This document shows positions 1 to 8,566 of a stretch of DNA of 44,102 nucleotides, in pieces. Source of the DNA: Lentisphaerota bacterium (GTDB lineage: Bacteria; Verrucomicrobiota; Lentisphaeria; Victivallales; Victivallaceae). A program made the translations under genes and the position numbers. The notes below the pieces were generated by a model. The model searched no databases and was not told the DNA's origin. It saw only the letters and a list, made by a program, of their open reading frames with translations. Within the stretch, counting starts at the first letter, position 1. The number at the start of each line of letters is the position of its first letter. The stretch lies in the NCBI GenBank assembly GCA_015061495.1, contig SUWL01000014.1:1-44102 (forward strand), given 5' to 3'.

Positions 1-222
1 GATGTCAGCACTCAAACGCTGTTCGGCAAGTTCAAAGGAGACCCGGGTACGGGTACTTGGTTCAACAAAGAAGTTCACCACCGTCATGCCCCGCAACGCA
101 GGCACTTTTTTTACCCGCCGTTCGGAAACCTTTTTGAATTCAGCGGCAGTATCGAGGATGTAAGTTATCTCCTCGGCGCTCAAGTCATACAGACCGAGCA
201 GATCTTTTCTTTTCCACTGCAT
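1..222 (-). CDS. pyrB: Aspartate carbamoyltransferase, N-terminal part (cut by window edge)
   Basis: The first 74 codons of the catalytic chain that condenses carbamoyl phosphate with aspartate, the first committed step of pyrimidine synthesis in the cytoplasm. The translation begins [15 protein letters not shown] and contains the carbamoyl-phosphate-binding signature [14 protein letters not shown], with Ser-Thr-Arg-Thr-Arg at residues 56-60, diagnostic of the ATCase/OTCase family. ATCase rather than OTCase is favoured because pyrR lies 33 bp upstream on the same strand, the usual pyrR-pyrB order. The start is the ATG complementary to 220-222. The rest lies outside the window. Confidence 0.9.
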   Translation of the reverse strand, partial: MQWKRKDLLGLYDLSAEEITYILDTAAEFKKVSERRVKKVPALRGMTVVNFFVEPSTRTRVSFELAEQRLSADI

Positions 223-255
223 GATATTTTCCCGTTGTTATTATTGTATATAAAG

Positions 256-804
256 TTATTTGGTATTCCAATTCACATCGTATATTCCGGCAGCAAGACC
301 GGAAGAATCCTCAAAATTGACCAGAACTTTCCGTTCTGCCGGCAACGTCACATTCAAACCGACAAAATCCGCCCGGATAGGAAATTCCGGTTCGCCGCGG
401 TCAACCAGAACCGCCAGCCGGATCAAACCGGGTCTGCCGTAGTCGGTCAACGCATCCAGCGCCGCCCGGATCGTGCGCCCGGTGGACAACACATCATCCA
501 CCAGAATTATATCCAGATCGTTGACATCAAAAGGTATCACCGTTTCATGGATCATGGGAAGCAGTTTGCGCGTGCCGATATCATCCCGGTACATCGTGAT
601 ATCCAGCATGCCGAAATCCGCCTGATAACCGGCTTGAACCAGATGCTCATGCAGTTTTTTTGCCAGCGGCACTCCCAGCTGATGGATACCAACCAGGGCG
701 AATTTCCGCTTGGTATTGCAAAAACTTGCAGCGATCTGTCCGGCAAGCTGCCCGATGGCATCATTCATCTGCGCCGCATCAAAAAGTTGTTGATAAGAAC
801 TCAT
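256..804 (-). CDS. pyrR: PyrR: uracil phosphoribosyltransferase / pyrimidine operon regulator
   Basis: 182 residues, the normal PyrR length. The PRPP-binding loop of type I phosphoribosyltransferases is clear at about residues 99-111 (IILVDDVLSTGRT), preceded by the GIHQLGVPLA segment at 39-48. The later VDRGEPEFPIRADFVG stretch matches the PyrR-specific region (VDRG-EL-PI-ADFVG). Family members bind pyr mRNA in response to UMP and have weak UPRTase activity. It is followed by pyrB after 33 bp, so the two form an operon. Its promoter at 834-862 predicts a leader of only about 23 nt, which leaves no room for the classical antiterminator/terminator in front of pyrR. RNA-binding regulation of this operon is therefore not supported here. 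Confidence 0.92.
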   Translation of the reverse strand: MSSYQQLFDAAQMNDAIGQLAGQIAASFCNTKRKFALVGIHQLGVPLAKKLHEHLVQAGYQADFGMLDITMYRDDIGTRKLLPMIHETVIPFDVNDLDIILVDDVLSTGRTIRAALDALTDYGRPGLIRLAVLVDRGEPEFPIRADFVGLNVTLPAERKVLVNFEDSSGLAAGIYDVNWNTK

Positions 805-833
805 GCTTATTTCTCCGTTTATATCCGTGTCAT

Positions 834-862
834 AATATACCGTACCAAATCACTGCATGCAA
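834..862 (-). promoter_or_regulatory. pyrR promoter
   Basis: On the minus strand TTGCAT (857-862), a 17-bp spacer, then TATATT (834-839). The start point would be near 827, about 23 nt before the pyrR ATG. A GGAG ribosome-binding site lies between. Confidence 0.75.
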
Positions 863-883
863 GAAAACCTGCAGATATTCCGC

Positions 884-3400
884 TCATTTTTTTTCAGGAA
901 CGACCAAAACTTCCACTCCGGCTGGCGATGCAAAATACTTTTTCACCGCCGCATTGAATTCTTCACAACTCATACTCCGGATACGCTCTTTTCTGCTGTA
1001 CAAATCGTCAACACATCTGCCGTAGTAAGCATCCATTACCGCAGTGCGCAGCAGTATATCCGCACTGTCAAAAGATCTGTCCAGATCAAATATCTGCCCC
1101 CGTCTGGCAGCTTCAAACTCCTCTTCACTCAAACCGCGTTTTCCCAGACGTCCGATCTCGTCATTGAGCAGTCCCATCACCTTTTCCCCTGCACCATCAG
1201 CGGTCATAGCATAAAAACTGATCGCTCCGGGGTGGAATCCGGCAAAGAAACTCATGCCGACGGAATAACTTAATGCGTGATCTTCACGAACCGATTTGAA
1301 AAGATTGGATGCCAGACCGTTTTCCGCCTGGTGGAGTATTTCCAGAATATCGATATCGTCACTCTCCGCCGTTCTGACTCCGGGAAGCATCCGCAACACC
1401 ACCGTTTGTTCTCTTGCCAATGCGATCTGCTCCCGGCTGATATCCGCCGCAAATCCCGGCAGCGGCGGACGGCTCAACGCCGTACCGTCAGCAATCAGTG
1501 ATGCGGAAATCATCTCTCCCCACCCGGCGGCATCCGAAGCAGTGCAATCTCCGGCAAAACCGCAAATAACCGGCAGAGAAGAACGGCAATTCCGGTAAAA
1601 TCCGGCTATTTCATCCCGGTCAAGCCGACTGATATCAGCAGCAGTGCCGCACTTTGCCCATGAATAAGGATGGGAACCGAAAAGTTTTTTTACCGCACAG
1701 TCATACGCCGACTTGAAAGGATCTGCCGCCCGGGCTTTGAGCAGTTCCAACGCCCGGATCTTTTCTCTTTCCACGGCGGCTGCTTCAAAGTGCGGTTCAG
1801 CAAGCATTGAGCAGATCAGATTTACTGCCGCAGTCATTTTTCGTTTGGGTAAAGTAAACTCCATGGTAATGGAATTCGCACCGGAAGAAACTTCAAATTC
1901 CGCACCGGTCTCATCCAGTTTACGCAGAAATTCCGCTTCATTATACTTGCCGCATCCGGCTGTTAAAAGCGCCGCCGTAAGAGAAGATACTCCTGCTTTA
2001 CCAACGGGTTCGTGCAAAGCTCCTCCGGGCATCACCAGAAAAAATGTACAAAGCGGCAGCTGCTTATCCGGCGCATGAAAAAGCTGCATCCCCCCGGAAA
2101 CGGCGACCCGGTTCAACTCCACCGCCGGAGTTTGACTTTTACGGACATCATTTGCCGGACGGCTGTGCTGATGGACGATCGCCCAACGGGACAGATCAAG
2201 ATATTTTGCCGCGGCCTGCTTTACCTCATCAATGCCGGTTTTCTGCAGGTATTCAAGATACATATCAGCTGCACCAGGATTACGGTCATAAATAACGCCT
2301 CCGGCAATTTCACCGGCAATATTCACCGGATCACGCAAACCGCGCAAATGGTCGGCAAATTGCTGACCTTTTTCTCTTTCCACATGGGAACGGGAAATTC
2401 TGCCTTTTGCCGCCGATTCCAACTGACGCATGATACCGCTGCGGAAGCGGGACATTTTCCCCGGTTCACATCTCCCGGAAATACCGCCGAGGGATATTTT
2501 GCCCAATGAATAACAGAAACTGTGAATTCCGATCCCCAGCGGGTTATCCATGATCAATGCCCGGTTGAGCATGGAAGATTCCCCGGTGCCAAGCACACCG
2601 AAAAGCAATTCCAGAGCCGGAAGTTCCGGATCGCCGAATCCCGGCAGACGGCATCCCATAAAGAGCCTTTCATGCGGATCCGGGAAAATCAATTCACTGC
2701 ATCGGCAGGCTGCTGGCAGCGGATCATCCGGCAGAACCGATTCCGCAAGATGTGAACGCTTCCAATCTCCCAGCAATTCTGAAACCGCTTCTGAAAACCC
2801 GGCAAAATCAATATCGCCAACTGCGACCACCACACATCTGTCCGGGGTATAACGCGCCGAATGATACTCCAGGGCCATTTCACGGGTAACTTCAGCAATC
2901 ATCTCCTTATATCCGATCACCGGATGGCGCAACGGATGCGCGGCAAACATGGTGCGCATGAATTTCTCGTGCAAACGGCGGTCAGGATTATCCATGCCCC
3001 GCTCACACTCCCGCAGGATCACTTCTCTTTCAGCGGCGAAGCGGGAATCCGGCAATTCGGGGAAACGCACCATGCTTGAGAGCATTTCCACCCCTTTGCG
3101 CCAGAACTCCCGGGGCAACTGCATCCGGTAACAAGTCCGGTCATAACCGGTATAGGCATTGACGTCCCCTCCCATGGTATTGACCGTATCTGCAATCGCA
3201 TGGCCGGGGAAATTGCGGCATCCCTGAAACGCCATGTGTTCAAGGAAATGAGATAATCCGCAACCGAGAAATCCGGCCTCATGGATACTGCCGCTGGCAA
3301 TATGGATCTGCAGTTCCACAGAAACACCCCGGCGACGGAAACAGCAAAGTTGAACTCCATTATCCAGTTCGGCGAATTGTGTACTGCTTAAAATATTCAT
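884..3400 (-). CDS. M16-family (insulinase/pitrilysin-like) zinc metallopeptidase
   Basis: 838 residues, the length of a two-half M16 protease. The inverted zinc motif HFLEH is at residues 51-55, and the third ligand is Glu131 in REVILRECERGMDNP, the expected spacing downstream. The C-terminal half (from about residue 425, MQLFHAPDKQLPL) repeats the fold without an HxxEH, as in the inactive halves of the family. No signal peptide or membrane segment is seen, so a cytoplasmic peptide-degrading or processing role is most likely. The substrate is unknown. It is the last gene of the ffh operon, starting 7 bp after the Minf_1886 gene. Confidence 0.88.
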   Translation of the reverse strand: MNILSSTQFAELDNGVQLCCFRRRGVSVELQIHIASGSIHEAGFLGCGLSHFLEHMAFQGCRNFPGHAIADTVNTMGGDVNAYTGYDRTCYRMQLPREFWRKGVEMLSSMVRFPELPDSRFAAEREVILRECERGMDNPDRRLHEKFMRTMFAAHPLRHPVIGYKEMIAEVTREMALEYHSARYTPDRCVVVAVGDIDFAGFSEAVSELLGDWKRSHLAESVLPDDPLPAACRCSELIFPDPHERLFMGCRLPGFGDPELPALELLFGVLGTGESSMLNRALIMDNPLGIGIHSFCYSLGKISLGGISGRCEPGKMSRFRSGIMRQLESAAKGRISRSHVEREKGQQFADHLRGLRDPVNIAGEIAGGVIYDRNPGAADMYLEYLQKTGIDEVKQAAAKYLDLSRWAIVHQHSRPANDVRKSQTPAVELNRVAVSGGMQLFHAPDKQLPLCTFFLVMPGGALHEPVGKAGVSSLTAALLTAGCGKYNEAEFLRKLDETGAEFEVSSGANSITMEFTLPKRKMTAAVNLICSMLAEPHFEAAAVEREKIRALELLKARAADPFKSAYDCAVKKLFGSHPYSWAKCGTAADISRLDRDEIAGFYRNCRSSLPVICGFAGDCTASDAAGWGEMISASLIADGTALSRPPLPGFAADISREQIALAREQTVVLRMLPGVRTAESDDIDILEILHQAENGLASNLFKSVREDHALSYSVGMSFFAGFHPGAISFYAMTADGAGEKVMGLLNDEIGRLGKRGLSEEEFEAARRGQIFDLDRSFDSADILLRTAVMDAYYGRCVDDLYSRKERIRSMSCEEFNAAVKKYFASPAGVEVLVVPEKK

Positions 3401-3407
3401 TTCTGCA

Positions 3408-3806
3408 TCAATCTATAAAAGGAAGTTTATCCGACTTGCGACGCACTGTCCGGATTTGTGCCACCTGCGGAAAAAGCGGTCTGCCGGTATTGAAATCCTC
3501 CGGAGAATCCTCCTTGGATGCTCTCAACAACCCGGCATTGATCAGCAAATAGACCACCTCTCCGACATGGCTCTCATGGGTCAAGCCCCAACTTGCCAAC
3601 ACCTGCGAAGCCACCACACCATAGGTAATCGTGGCAAACTCCCGGATGCCGTCAAGCAGTTCAGCAGCCGAAACATGCCGTTCCCGGGCAAGCCGGGCAA
3701 CTGAAAACGTCACCGCATCGGAAACAAAACCGTAAACTTCAATATCAAAACGCGGTTCTTTTGCCGCAAGTGCGGCGATTTTACAGGCAAAATCAGATTC
3801 CATCAT
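3408..3806 (-). CDS. Minf_1886 family protein (PVC-lineage conserved hypothetical)
   Basis: 132 residues matching from memory the conserved family called Minf_1886 (TIGR04138), which is largely confined to Planctomycetes, Verrucomicrobia and Lentisphaerae. Recognisable parts are FDIEVYGFVSDAVTFSV near the N-terminus, the ELLDGIREFA segment, a WG--HES--GEVVYLLINAGLL core, and SPEDFNTG near the end. It appears all-helical and soluble, with no cysteines or known catalytic motif, and its function is unknown. It sits 12 bp downstream of the membrane-protein gene and 7 bp upstream of the M16 peptidase in the operon led by ffh, which hints at a link with protein export or quality control. Confidence 0.8.
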   Translation of the reverse strand: MMESDFACKIAALAAKEPRFDIEVYGFVSDAVTFSVARLARERHVSAAELLDGIREFATITYGVVASQVLASWGLTHESHVGEVVYLLINAGLLRASKEDSPEDFNTGRPLFPQVAQIRTVRRKSDKLPFID

Positions 3807-3818
3807 TCACCGGCACGG

Positions 3819-4616
3819 TCAGAAGGGGCGTCCCTGCTGGCGCTGATTTTTCATTTTAGGTTCTTCCAGTGCCAGAGCATACCAGATATCTCCGAATCCG
3901 GAGTTGCTGAAGTGCTTGACTTTGCCGTTGGTCAAACGGTCGGCGTTTTCCAACAACGTCTGATGGTCACTGGTTTTCATAGCGTTGCGCAGAGCATCCA
4001 ATGCTGCCGGCACATCATCCTGTTTGATTTTGATCCAGGCGTATACCGAAGCGAGAAAAGCGCCGTTTTCGCCTTTGAAGCGCCAACACTTCTGCTTGTA
4101 GAATTTGTCGATCCCGGAATCATTGTTCCTGTACATCCGCGCCAGTTTGATACCGATGCTCTGGGGGTCAAAGAGCAGTGATTTAGGCAGCAATTCGTCA
4201 ACTTTGGAATACTCCCGCATCTGATAGTACAATTGGACTTTCATGGCATTGATCTGTTTGGGCAGCATCATATTCCAGACGTAGAATTTTTTGAATCCGT
4301 CAAGTTCCGTCAAGGCTTTGCGGATCGCTTCAAACTGGATTTTTTCCAATGTCTGTCTGGCGGCATTCATGCTTGACGGCGGCCGGCGGTTGAACATTTC
4401 CAACTGCCGGTTGACCTTCATCTGACCATCGCTCATAATCTCCTGGATCTTCATTTGTCTGCCCATGATCAAACGGCGCAGAATAAGGCTGAAAAGTATC
4501 CATGCGATGACCAGCGCAATAAGCGTACAGGTGATTCCCCAGCCCAGTCCCCAGGTACGGTATGAATAGTATCCAGATGCTCCGGCAATGGCAAAAATGA
4601 TCAATGTTCCCAACAT
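3819..4616 (-). CDS. Membrane-anchored protein of unknown function with helical repeat-like domain
   Basis: 265 residues. Two hydrophobic segments at about 3-20 and 26-46 form an N-terminal membrane hairpin. They are followed by a basic stretch (RRLIMGRQ) and a long, charged, helix-rich region with TPR-like spacing (for example AFLASVYAWIKIKQDDVPAALDALRNAM, given here only as an indication of Ala-rich paired helices). The tail is basic. I do not recognise the family. It lies 21 bp after ffh and 12 bp before the Minf_1886 gene, so it is co-expressed with the SRP protein. A role at the membrane in protein targeting is an inference from position only. Confidence 0.7.
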   Translation of the reverse strand: MLGTLIIFAIAGASGYYSYRTWGLGWGITCTLIALVIAWILFSLILRRLIMGRQMKIQEIMSDGQMKVNRQLEMFNRRPPSSMNAARQTLEKIQFEAIRKALTELDGFKKFYVWNMMLPKQINAMKVQLYYQMREYSKVDELLPKSLLFDPQSIGIKLARMYRNNDSGIDKFYKQKCWRFKGENGAFLASVYAWIKIKQDDVPAALDALRNAMKTSDHQTLLENADRLTNGKVKHFSNSGFGDIWYALALEEPKMKNQRQQGRPF

Positions 4617-4637
4617 AGCAACTCTCCTGTATGAATA

Positions 4638-6083
4638 TTAACGTTTCCGTTTACGCTGTTTCGCACGCTCTTTTTTGGCAAGTTTAGCCAATTTTTTCTT
4701 ATGTTCCTGCGCTTTTTTGCTAAGTGCGGCAGGAGCACCGATTATACCGCCTCCAGGAGCGATTTCCGGCATGGTTCCGGTGGCAGCCATACGTCCGAGC
4801 AAACCGCTGGGGCGCATCATTTTGCGCATCATTTCAAACTGTTTGACAAAACTGCTGACCGCCTCAACCGGCAAACCGCAGCCTCTGGCGATACGTTTTC
4901 TGCGGGAAAAGTCGATCAGATCCGGATTTGCCCGTTCCTCTTTGGTCATGGAGTGGACCATGGCCTCCATGCGGGTGAACTGACTTTTATCCACTCCGGA
5001 AAGCGCACCGGATATCTGTTTGCCGCCGGGCAGAAACTTCAAAATCCCTTCCATGCCGCCCAAACGGCTGATCTGTTTGAGTTGAGCGAGGAAGTCATTG
5101 TAATCGAACTTGTTTTTCTTCAGCTTTTCCTGAAGCTTTTTAGCCTCTTCCTCATCGATTTCAGCGGCGGCTTTTTCCACCAGTGAAACCACGTCTCCCA
5201 TGCCCAGAATACGACCCGCCATGCGGTCGGGATGGAAAAGTTCAAGGGCTTCAAGTTTTTCACCGAAACCGGCAAATTTCACCGGCACACCGGTCACTTT
5301 GCGGATGGAAAGTGCCGCACCGCCGCGGGCGTCACCATCAAGTTTGGTGAGAATAAAACCGGTAAGTTCCAGAGCTTTATGGAAATTCTCTGCAACGGAG
5401 ACCGCTTCCTGCCCCAATGCCGCATCGGCGACCAGCAAAATTTCATCCGGATTGACTGCCTGCCGGATGCGGATAAGCTCTTGGATCATCGTTTCGTCGA
5501 TCTGTAAACGACCGGCGGTATCGATGATCACACAGTCGAAATTTTCACGTTTGGCAACCGCAAGAGCATCACAGGCGATAGCTGCGACATTGACACTGGT
5601 TCTTTCCACATGAACCGGGACATTGATCTGGGCGCCGAGAGCAGCCAGCTGGTCGATAGCCGCCGGACGGTAGACGTCTCCGGCGACCAGCATCACCTTT
5701 TTGCCGCTTTTGCGGAGATTCAACGCCAATTTACCGGCCGTGGTGGTTTTACCGCTGCCGTGAAGTCCGACCAGCATGATCACCGCCGGACGATTCTGCA
5801 AATTCAACTCTTTTGCTCCGGAACCGAGCAATTCGACCAGTTGATCGTGGACGATCCGGACGATCTGCTGCCCGGGAGTTACGCTTTTAAGCACATCCTG
5901 ACCGATGCAGGACTCTTTTACCGCCCGGATGAATTCATCTGCAATCGCAGCATTGACGTCAGCCTCCAGCAATGCCAGCCGGATATCCCGCATCGCCTCG
6001 GCGATGTTGGATTCCGACAGGCGGCTCTCTCCACGGAGTTTTTTAAAAATACCATGGAGTTTGTCACTCAATGAATCGAACAT
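4638..6083 (-). CDS. ffh: Signal recognition particle protein Ffh (SRP54 GTPase)
   Basis: 481 residues with the N, G and M domains in order. The G1 loop GLHGSGKT is at 106-113, DTAGR at 188-192, and TKLDGDARGG at 246-255. The methionine-rich M domain follows, with the RNA-binding segment SRRKRIARGCG. Ffh binds 4.5S RNA and delivers ribosome-nascent chains to FtsY at the membrane. The partner RNA gene ffs is also in this window, at 31914-32020. The protein ends in a long Lys/Arg-rich tail (about 20 residues after residue 460), longer than in E. coli Ffh. It is the first gene of a four-gene operon with a strong promoter at 6136-6164. Confidence 0.97.
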   Translation of the reverse strand: MFDSLSDKLHGIFKKLRGESRLSESNIAEAMRDIRLALLEADVNAAIADEFIRAVKESCIGQDVLKSVTPGQQIVRIVHDQLVELLGSGAKELNLQNRPAVIMLVGLHGSGKTTTAGKLALNLRKSGKKVMLVAGDVYRPAAIDQLAALGAQINVPVHVERTSVNVAAIACDALAVAKRENFDCVIIDTAGRLQIDETMIQELIRIRQAVNPDEILLVADAALGQEAVSVAENFHKALELTGFILTKLDGDARGGAALSIRKVTGVPVKFAGFGEKLEALELFHPDRMAGRILGMGDVVSLVEKAAAEIDEEEAKKLQEKLKKNKFDYNDFLAQLKQISRLGGMEGILKFLPGGKQISGALSGVDKSQFTRMEAMVHSMTKEERANPDLIDFSRRKRIARGCGLPVEAVSSFVKQFEMMRKMMRPSGLLGRMAATGTMPEIAPGGGIIGAPAALSKKAQEHKKKLAKLAKKERAKQRKRKR

Positions 6084-6135
6084 TTTTGTGATTTCCTTTA
6101 TCTGTTAATAATACTAAAACACAATATCATCTCTT

Positions 6136-6164
6136 AATATACCTTGCCGAACTCAATCCGTCAA
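6136..6164 (-). promoter_or_regulatory. ffh operon promoter
   Basis: Minus strand TTGACG (6159-6164), 17 bp, TATATT (6136-6141). The predicted start near 6129 gives a leader of about 46 nt carrying AAAGGAA upstream of the ffh ATG. Confidence 0.8.
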
Positions 6165-6282
6165 GAGGTTTTTCAATTAAATTACCGCAATTCAAAAAAA
6201 AACTTGACAAAATGCCGGTAACGCTTATTTTTATTTGGCGGATGATCGGCAAAATCTTTATTTAAATGTCAATATTACGCGG

Positions 6283-6311
6283 TTGACAAATCGTGATATT
6301 TGTGATATATT
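6283..6311 (+). promoter_or_regulatory. zupT promoter
   Basis: TTGACA (6283-6288), 17 bp, TATATT (6306-6311): the closest to consensus in the divergent region between ffh and zupT. A leader of about 50 nt follows. A second TTGACA at 6204 has no convincing -10. Confidence 0.82.
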
Positions 6312-6367
6312 CCTGTATGTGACACACCGCAGTAGTACTTTGCAATAAATAATTGAGGATCCGGGAA

Positions 6368-7174
6368 ATGACACATTTTGACTCTTCACAGCTGATATTC
6401 GCATTGCTGCTGACCGCCGGAGCGGGTATAGCGACGGCTCTGGGCGGATGCATCGCATTTTTTTTCAATCGTTCCAACCACAAATTTCTCTCTTTTGTTC
6501 TGGGACTGTCTGCCGGAGTGATGATCTACATATCGCTGGTCGAATTGCTGGCAGAATCCCGCAGCACCCTGATTTCCCTCTACGGTCACCGTCCCGGAGC
6601 ATTTTTCGCCATTGCCGCATTTTTCGCCGGAATCGCGATCGCCATGATGATCGACAAACTGATCCCATCCCATGAAAACCCCCATGAGTTCCGGAGCGTG
6701 GAAGAGATGGACTCCCCGAAACACCATGACCGCCTCCTGCGCAGCGGAACACTCTTTGCTCTGGCTGTAGGCATACACAACTTCCCCGAAGGCATGGCGG
6801 TATTCATCTCCTCGCTGGCCGATCCGGGAACCGGTATATCAATCGCCATTGCCGTGGCGATCCACAACATTCCAGAAGGCATCACCGTATCCGTACCGGT
6901 CTACCACGCCACCGGCAGCCGCAAAAAAGCATTTTTATGGTCGCTTTTGTCCGGGCTCGCTGAACCGCTGGGAGCGTTGGCGGCATGGCTGATCCTCGCT
7001 CCGTTTCTCTCGCAAACACTGCTGATGCTGATTTTCGCTTCGGTTTCCGGGATCATGATCTACATCTCCTTTGACGAACTTCTGCCGCTTGCCGAAGAGT
7101 ACGGCGAACACCACACCTCTATTGCCGGGGTCATCATCGGCATGCTGATTATGGCGGTGTCTCTGGCAATTTGA
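6368..7174 (+). CDS. zupT: ZIP-family divalent metal transporter, ZupT-like
   Basis: 268 residues with about eight hydrophobic segments and the two ZIP signatures in helices IV and V: HNFPEGMAVF and HNIPEGITVS, whose His and Glu residues bind the metal. Family members import zinc, iron and other divalent cations across the inner membrane. The start chosen is ATG 6368, which has GAGG 9 bp upstream; a TTG 15 bases earlier would lack this site. It is preceded by its own promoter, with no ferric or zinc operator that I can recognise. Downstream, the promoter of the next gene begins directly after the stop. Confidence 0.9.
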   Translation: MTHFDSSQLIFALLLTAGAGIATALGGCIAFFFNRSNHKFLSFVLGLSAGVMIYISLVELLAESRSTLISLYGHRPGAFFAIAAFFAGIAIAMMIDKLIPSHENPHEFRSVEEMDSPKHHDRLLRSGTLFALAVGIHNFPEGMAVFISSLADPGTGISIAIAVAIHNIPEGITVSVPVYHATGSRKKAFLWSLLSGLAEPLGALAAWLILAPFLSQTLLMLIFASVSGIMIYISFDELLPLAEEYGEHHTSIAGVIIGMLIMAVSLAI

Positions 7175-7176
7175 GA

Positions 7177-7205
7177 TTGCAAAATCTCTGCAGACAGTGT
7201 ATATT
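7177..7205 (+). promoter_or_regulatory. Promoter of the lipobox-kinase gene
   Basis: TTGCAA (7177-7182), 17 bp, TATATT (7200-7205), starting 3 bp after the zupT stop. The GTG at 7197, which would otherwise extend the next reading frame, lies inside this promoter, so translation must begin downstream. Confidence 0.75.
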
Positions 7206-7232
7206 ACCGGAACGACAGAAGAAAAATCATCA

Positions 7233-8435
7233 ATGCACGGAAAAAAAATGCCAAAAATAAGTTTTTTGATCTTTTTAAGTCTGCTGTTTTTCTGCGGCTG
7301 CCGCTTTGGCAGAGTGCCGGAATACGGAGAATTCACTACCCGTTTCAAAGGCGAACGCACCGAACTGTTTTGCGGAGAAAAAAGGTGGGACTTCGCTGAT
7401 TTCGTCAAAGCCGAATTGAAATCCCATCCGGAAATGGAGTGCGCCGATCTGGTCAAATTCTGCTGTCAGGCAGCATGCGGGATCGACCACGCCGACAGTG
7501 ATGCTGCTGCCAAATTTTATCAGGAATACAACGCCGCGGCGACCGATAAAAATGCGGAATTGATCACCGTGACCTCACCGGATACCGCCAGAGTCAATCT
7601 GGGCGAGTGGAAAAAGTCCGGATTGCCGCCGGAGTGGCTGTTCCGCATGAGCATCGCAGAGAGTTCATTTCCGGATCACAAGGAAAAATTTCAGGAATAT
7701 CTGGCGACAGCAGCCCTGCTCATCCCGGAAAGCAGCGTAAAGTTTTCAGTAGACGATTTCCTGAAATCTGCCGCTGAAATCACCCGCGAAACACACAAAA
7801 TCCATATCCCGCACAGTCAAAATTACCTGCAGAAAAATTCCTCTTACCGGGTGATAAGCACCCGCTACCTGCATGTCATGCCGGTACTCGAAGCAGCGGC
7901 AGCAGTCATCAGGAAAAATCCTGCCGACAAAAAAATCATCGCCATCGACGGCAGATCCGCTTCCGGAAAAACCACTCTGGCATCCCAGTTGAAATTGATC
8001 CTCAATGCGCAGGTGATCCACATGGATGATTTTTTCCTGCCGGTCAATATGCGCACCAAACTGCGTTATGAACAAGCCGGCGGAAATGTCCACTATGAAC
8101 GGTTCAAGGAGGAAGTTTTGCCGCATCTCCGGAAAAACACCGCATTTTCCTACCGGATATTTGATTGCAAAAAAAACAAGTTTCACGGCAACCGCATGAT
8201 CTGGCCGGGCGATTGGCTGATCGTGGAAGGTGCTTACTGCATGCATCCGGAATTCGGTGACTACTCGGATCTCAAGGTCTTCTGCGACATTTCCCCGGCG
8301 GAACAGATGCGAAGGATCTATGACCGCAACGGTTTCCGTGCTGCGGAAAATTTCCGTTCCCGCTGGATACCGCTTGAGGAAAATTACATCAGCACATTCA
8401 AAATCGACCGCAATGCCGATTTGATCATCAAATGA
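7233..8435 (+). CDS. Uridine-kinase-like P-loop protein with N-terminal lipoprotein-type signal
   Basis: 400 residues from ATG 7233; ATG 7248 is an alternative. The C-terminal half is a phosphoribulokinase/uridine-kinase-like domain: Walker A GRSASGKT at 240-247, HMDDFFLP from 263, and an R-rich lid followed by WIPLEENY near the end. The middle region (LVKFCCQAACG and beyond) resembles the N-terminal domain that precedes such kinases in some Firmicutes, recalled from memory. The oddity is the N-terminus: two Lys, a run of hydrophobic residues (FLIFLSLLFF) and Cys-Gly-Cys, which looks like a lipoprotein signal although kinases of this type are cytoplasmic. The start is constrained because the promoter overlaps any earlier codon. 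The substrate is unknown. Confidence 0.75.
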   Translation: MHGKKMPKISFLIFLSLLFFCGCRFGRVPEYGEFTTRFKGERTELFCGEKRWDFADFVKAELKSHPEMECADLVKFCCQAACGIDHADSDAAAKFYQEYNAAATDKNAELITVTSPDTARVNLGEWKKSGLPPEWLFRMSIAESSFPDHKEKFQEYLATAALLIPESSVKFSVDDFLKSAAEITRETHKIHIPHSQNYLQKNSSYRVISTRYLHVMPVLEAAAAVIRKNPADKKIIAIDGRSASGKTTLASQLKLILNAQVIHMDDFFLPVNMRTKLRYEQAGGNVHYERFKEEVLPHLRKNTAFSYRIFDCKKNKFHGNRMIWPGDWLIVEGAYCMHPEFGDYSDLKVFCDISPAEQMRRIYDRNGFRAAENFRSRWIPLEENYISTFKIDRNADLIIK

Positions 8436-8515
8436 GCTGATTGCAAGTTATTGCCGCATCGTTGCAATGCAATTCGTCTAAACGCCCCTTAACGGTCCCC
8501 CCTCCGTCGATGAAC

Positions 8516-8554
8516 AAAAAAAAAAGCTGTTGCAAAATGGTATTCTGCAGCAGC
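8516..8554 (-). terminator. Intrinsic terminator after the tRNA
   Basis: On the minus strand GCTGCTGCA pairs with TGCAACAGC (one mismatch), followed by ten T. It lies 12 bp after the tRNA 3' end. Confidence 0.8.
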
Positions 8555-8566
8555 GATTTATTTTTA

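Noticed and set aside
6204-6232. Second zupT promoter from TTGACA 6204
   Set aside because: No acceptable -10 at 16-18 bp.
7197-7232. Upstream extension of the lipobox-kinase reading frame to GTG 7197
   Set aside because: The codon lies inside the -10/-35 region of the gene's own promoter.
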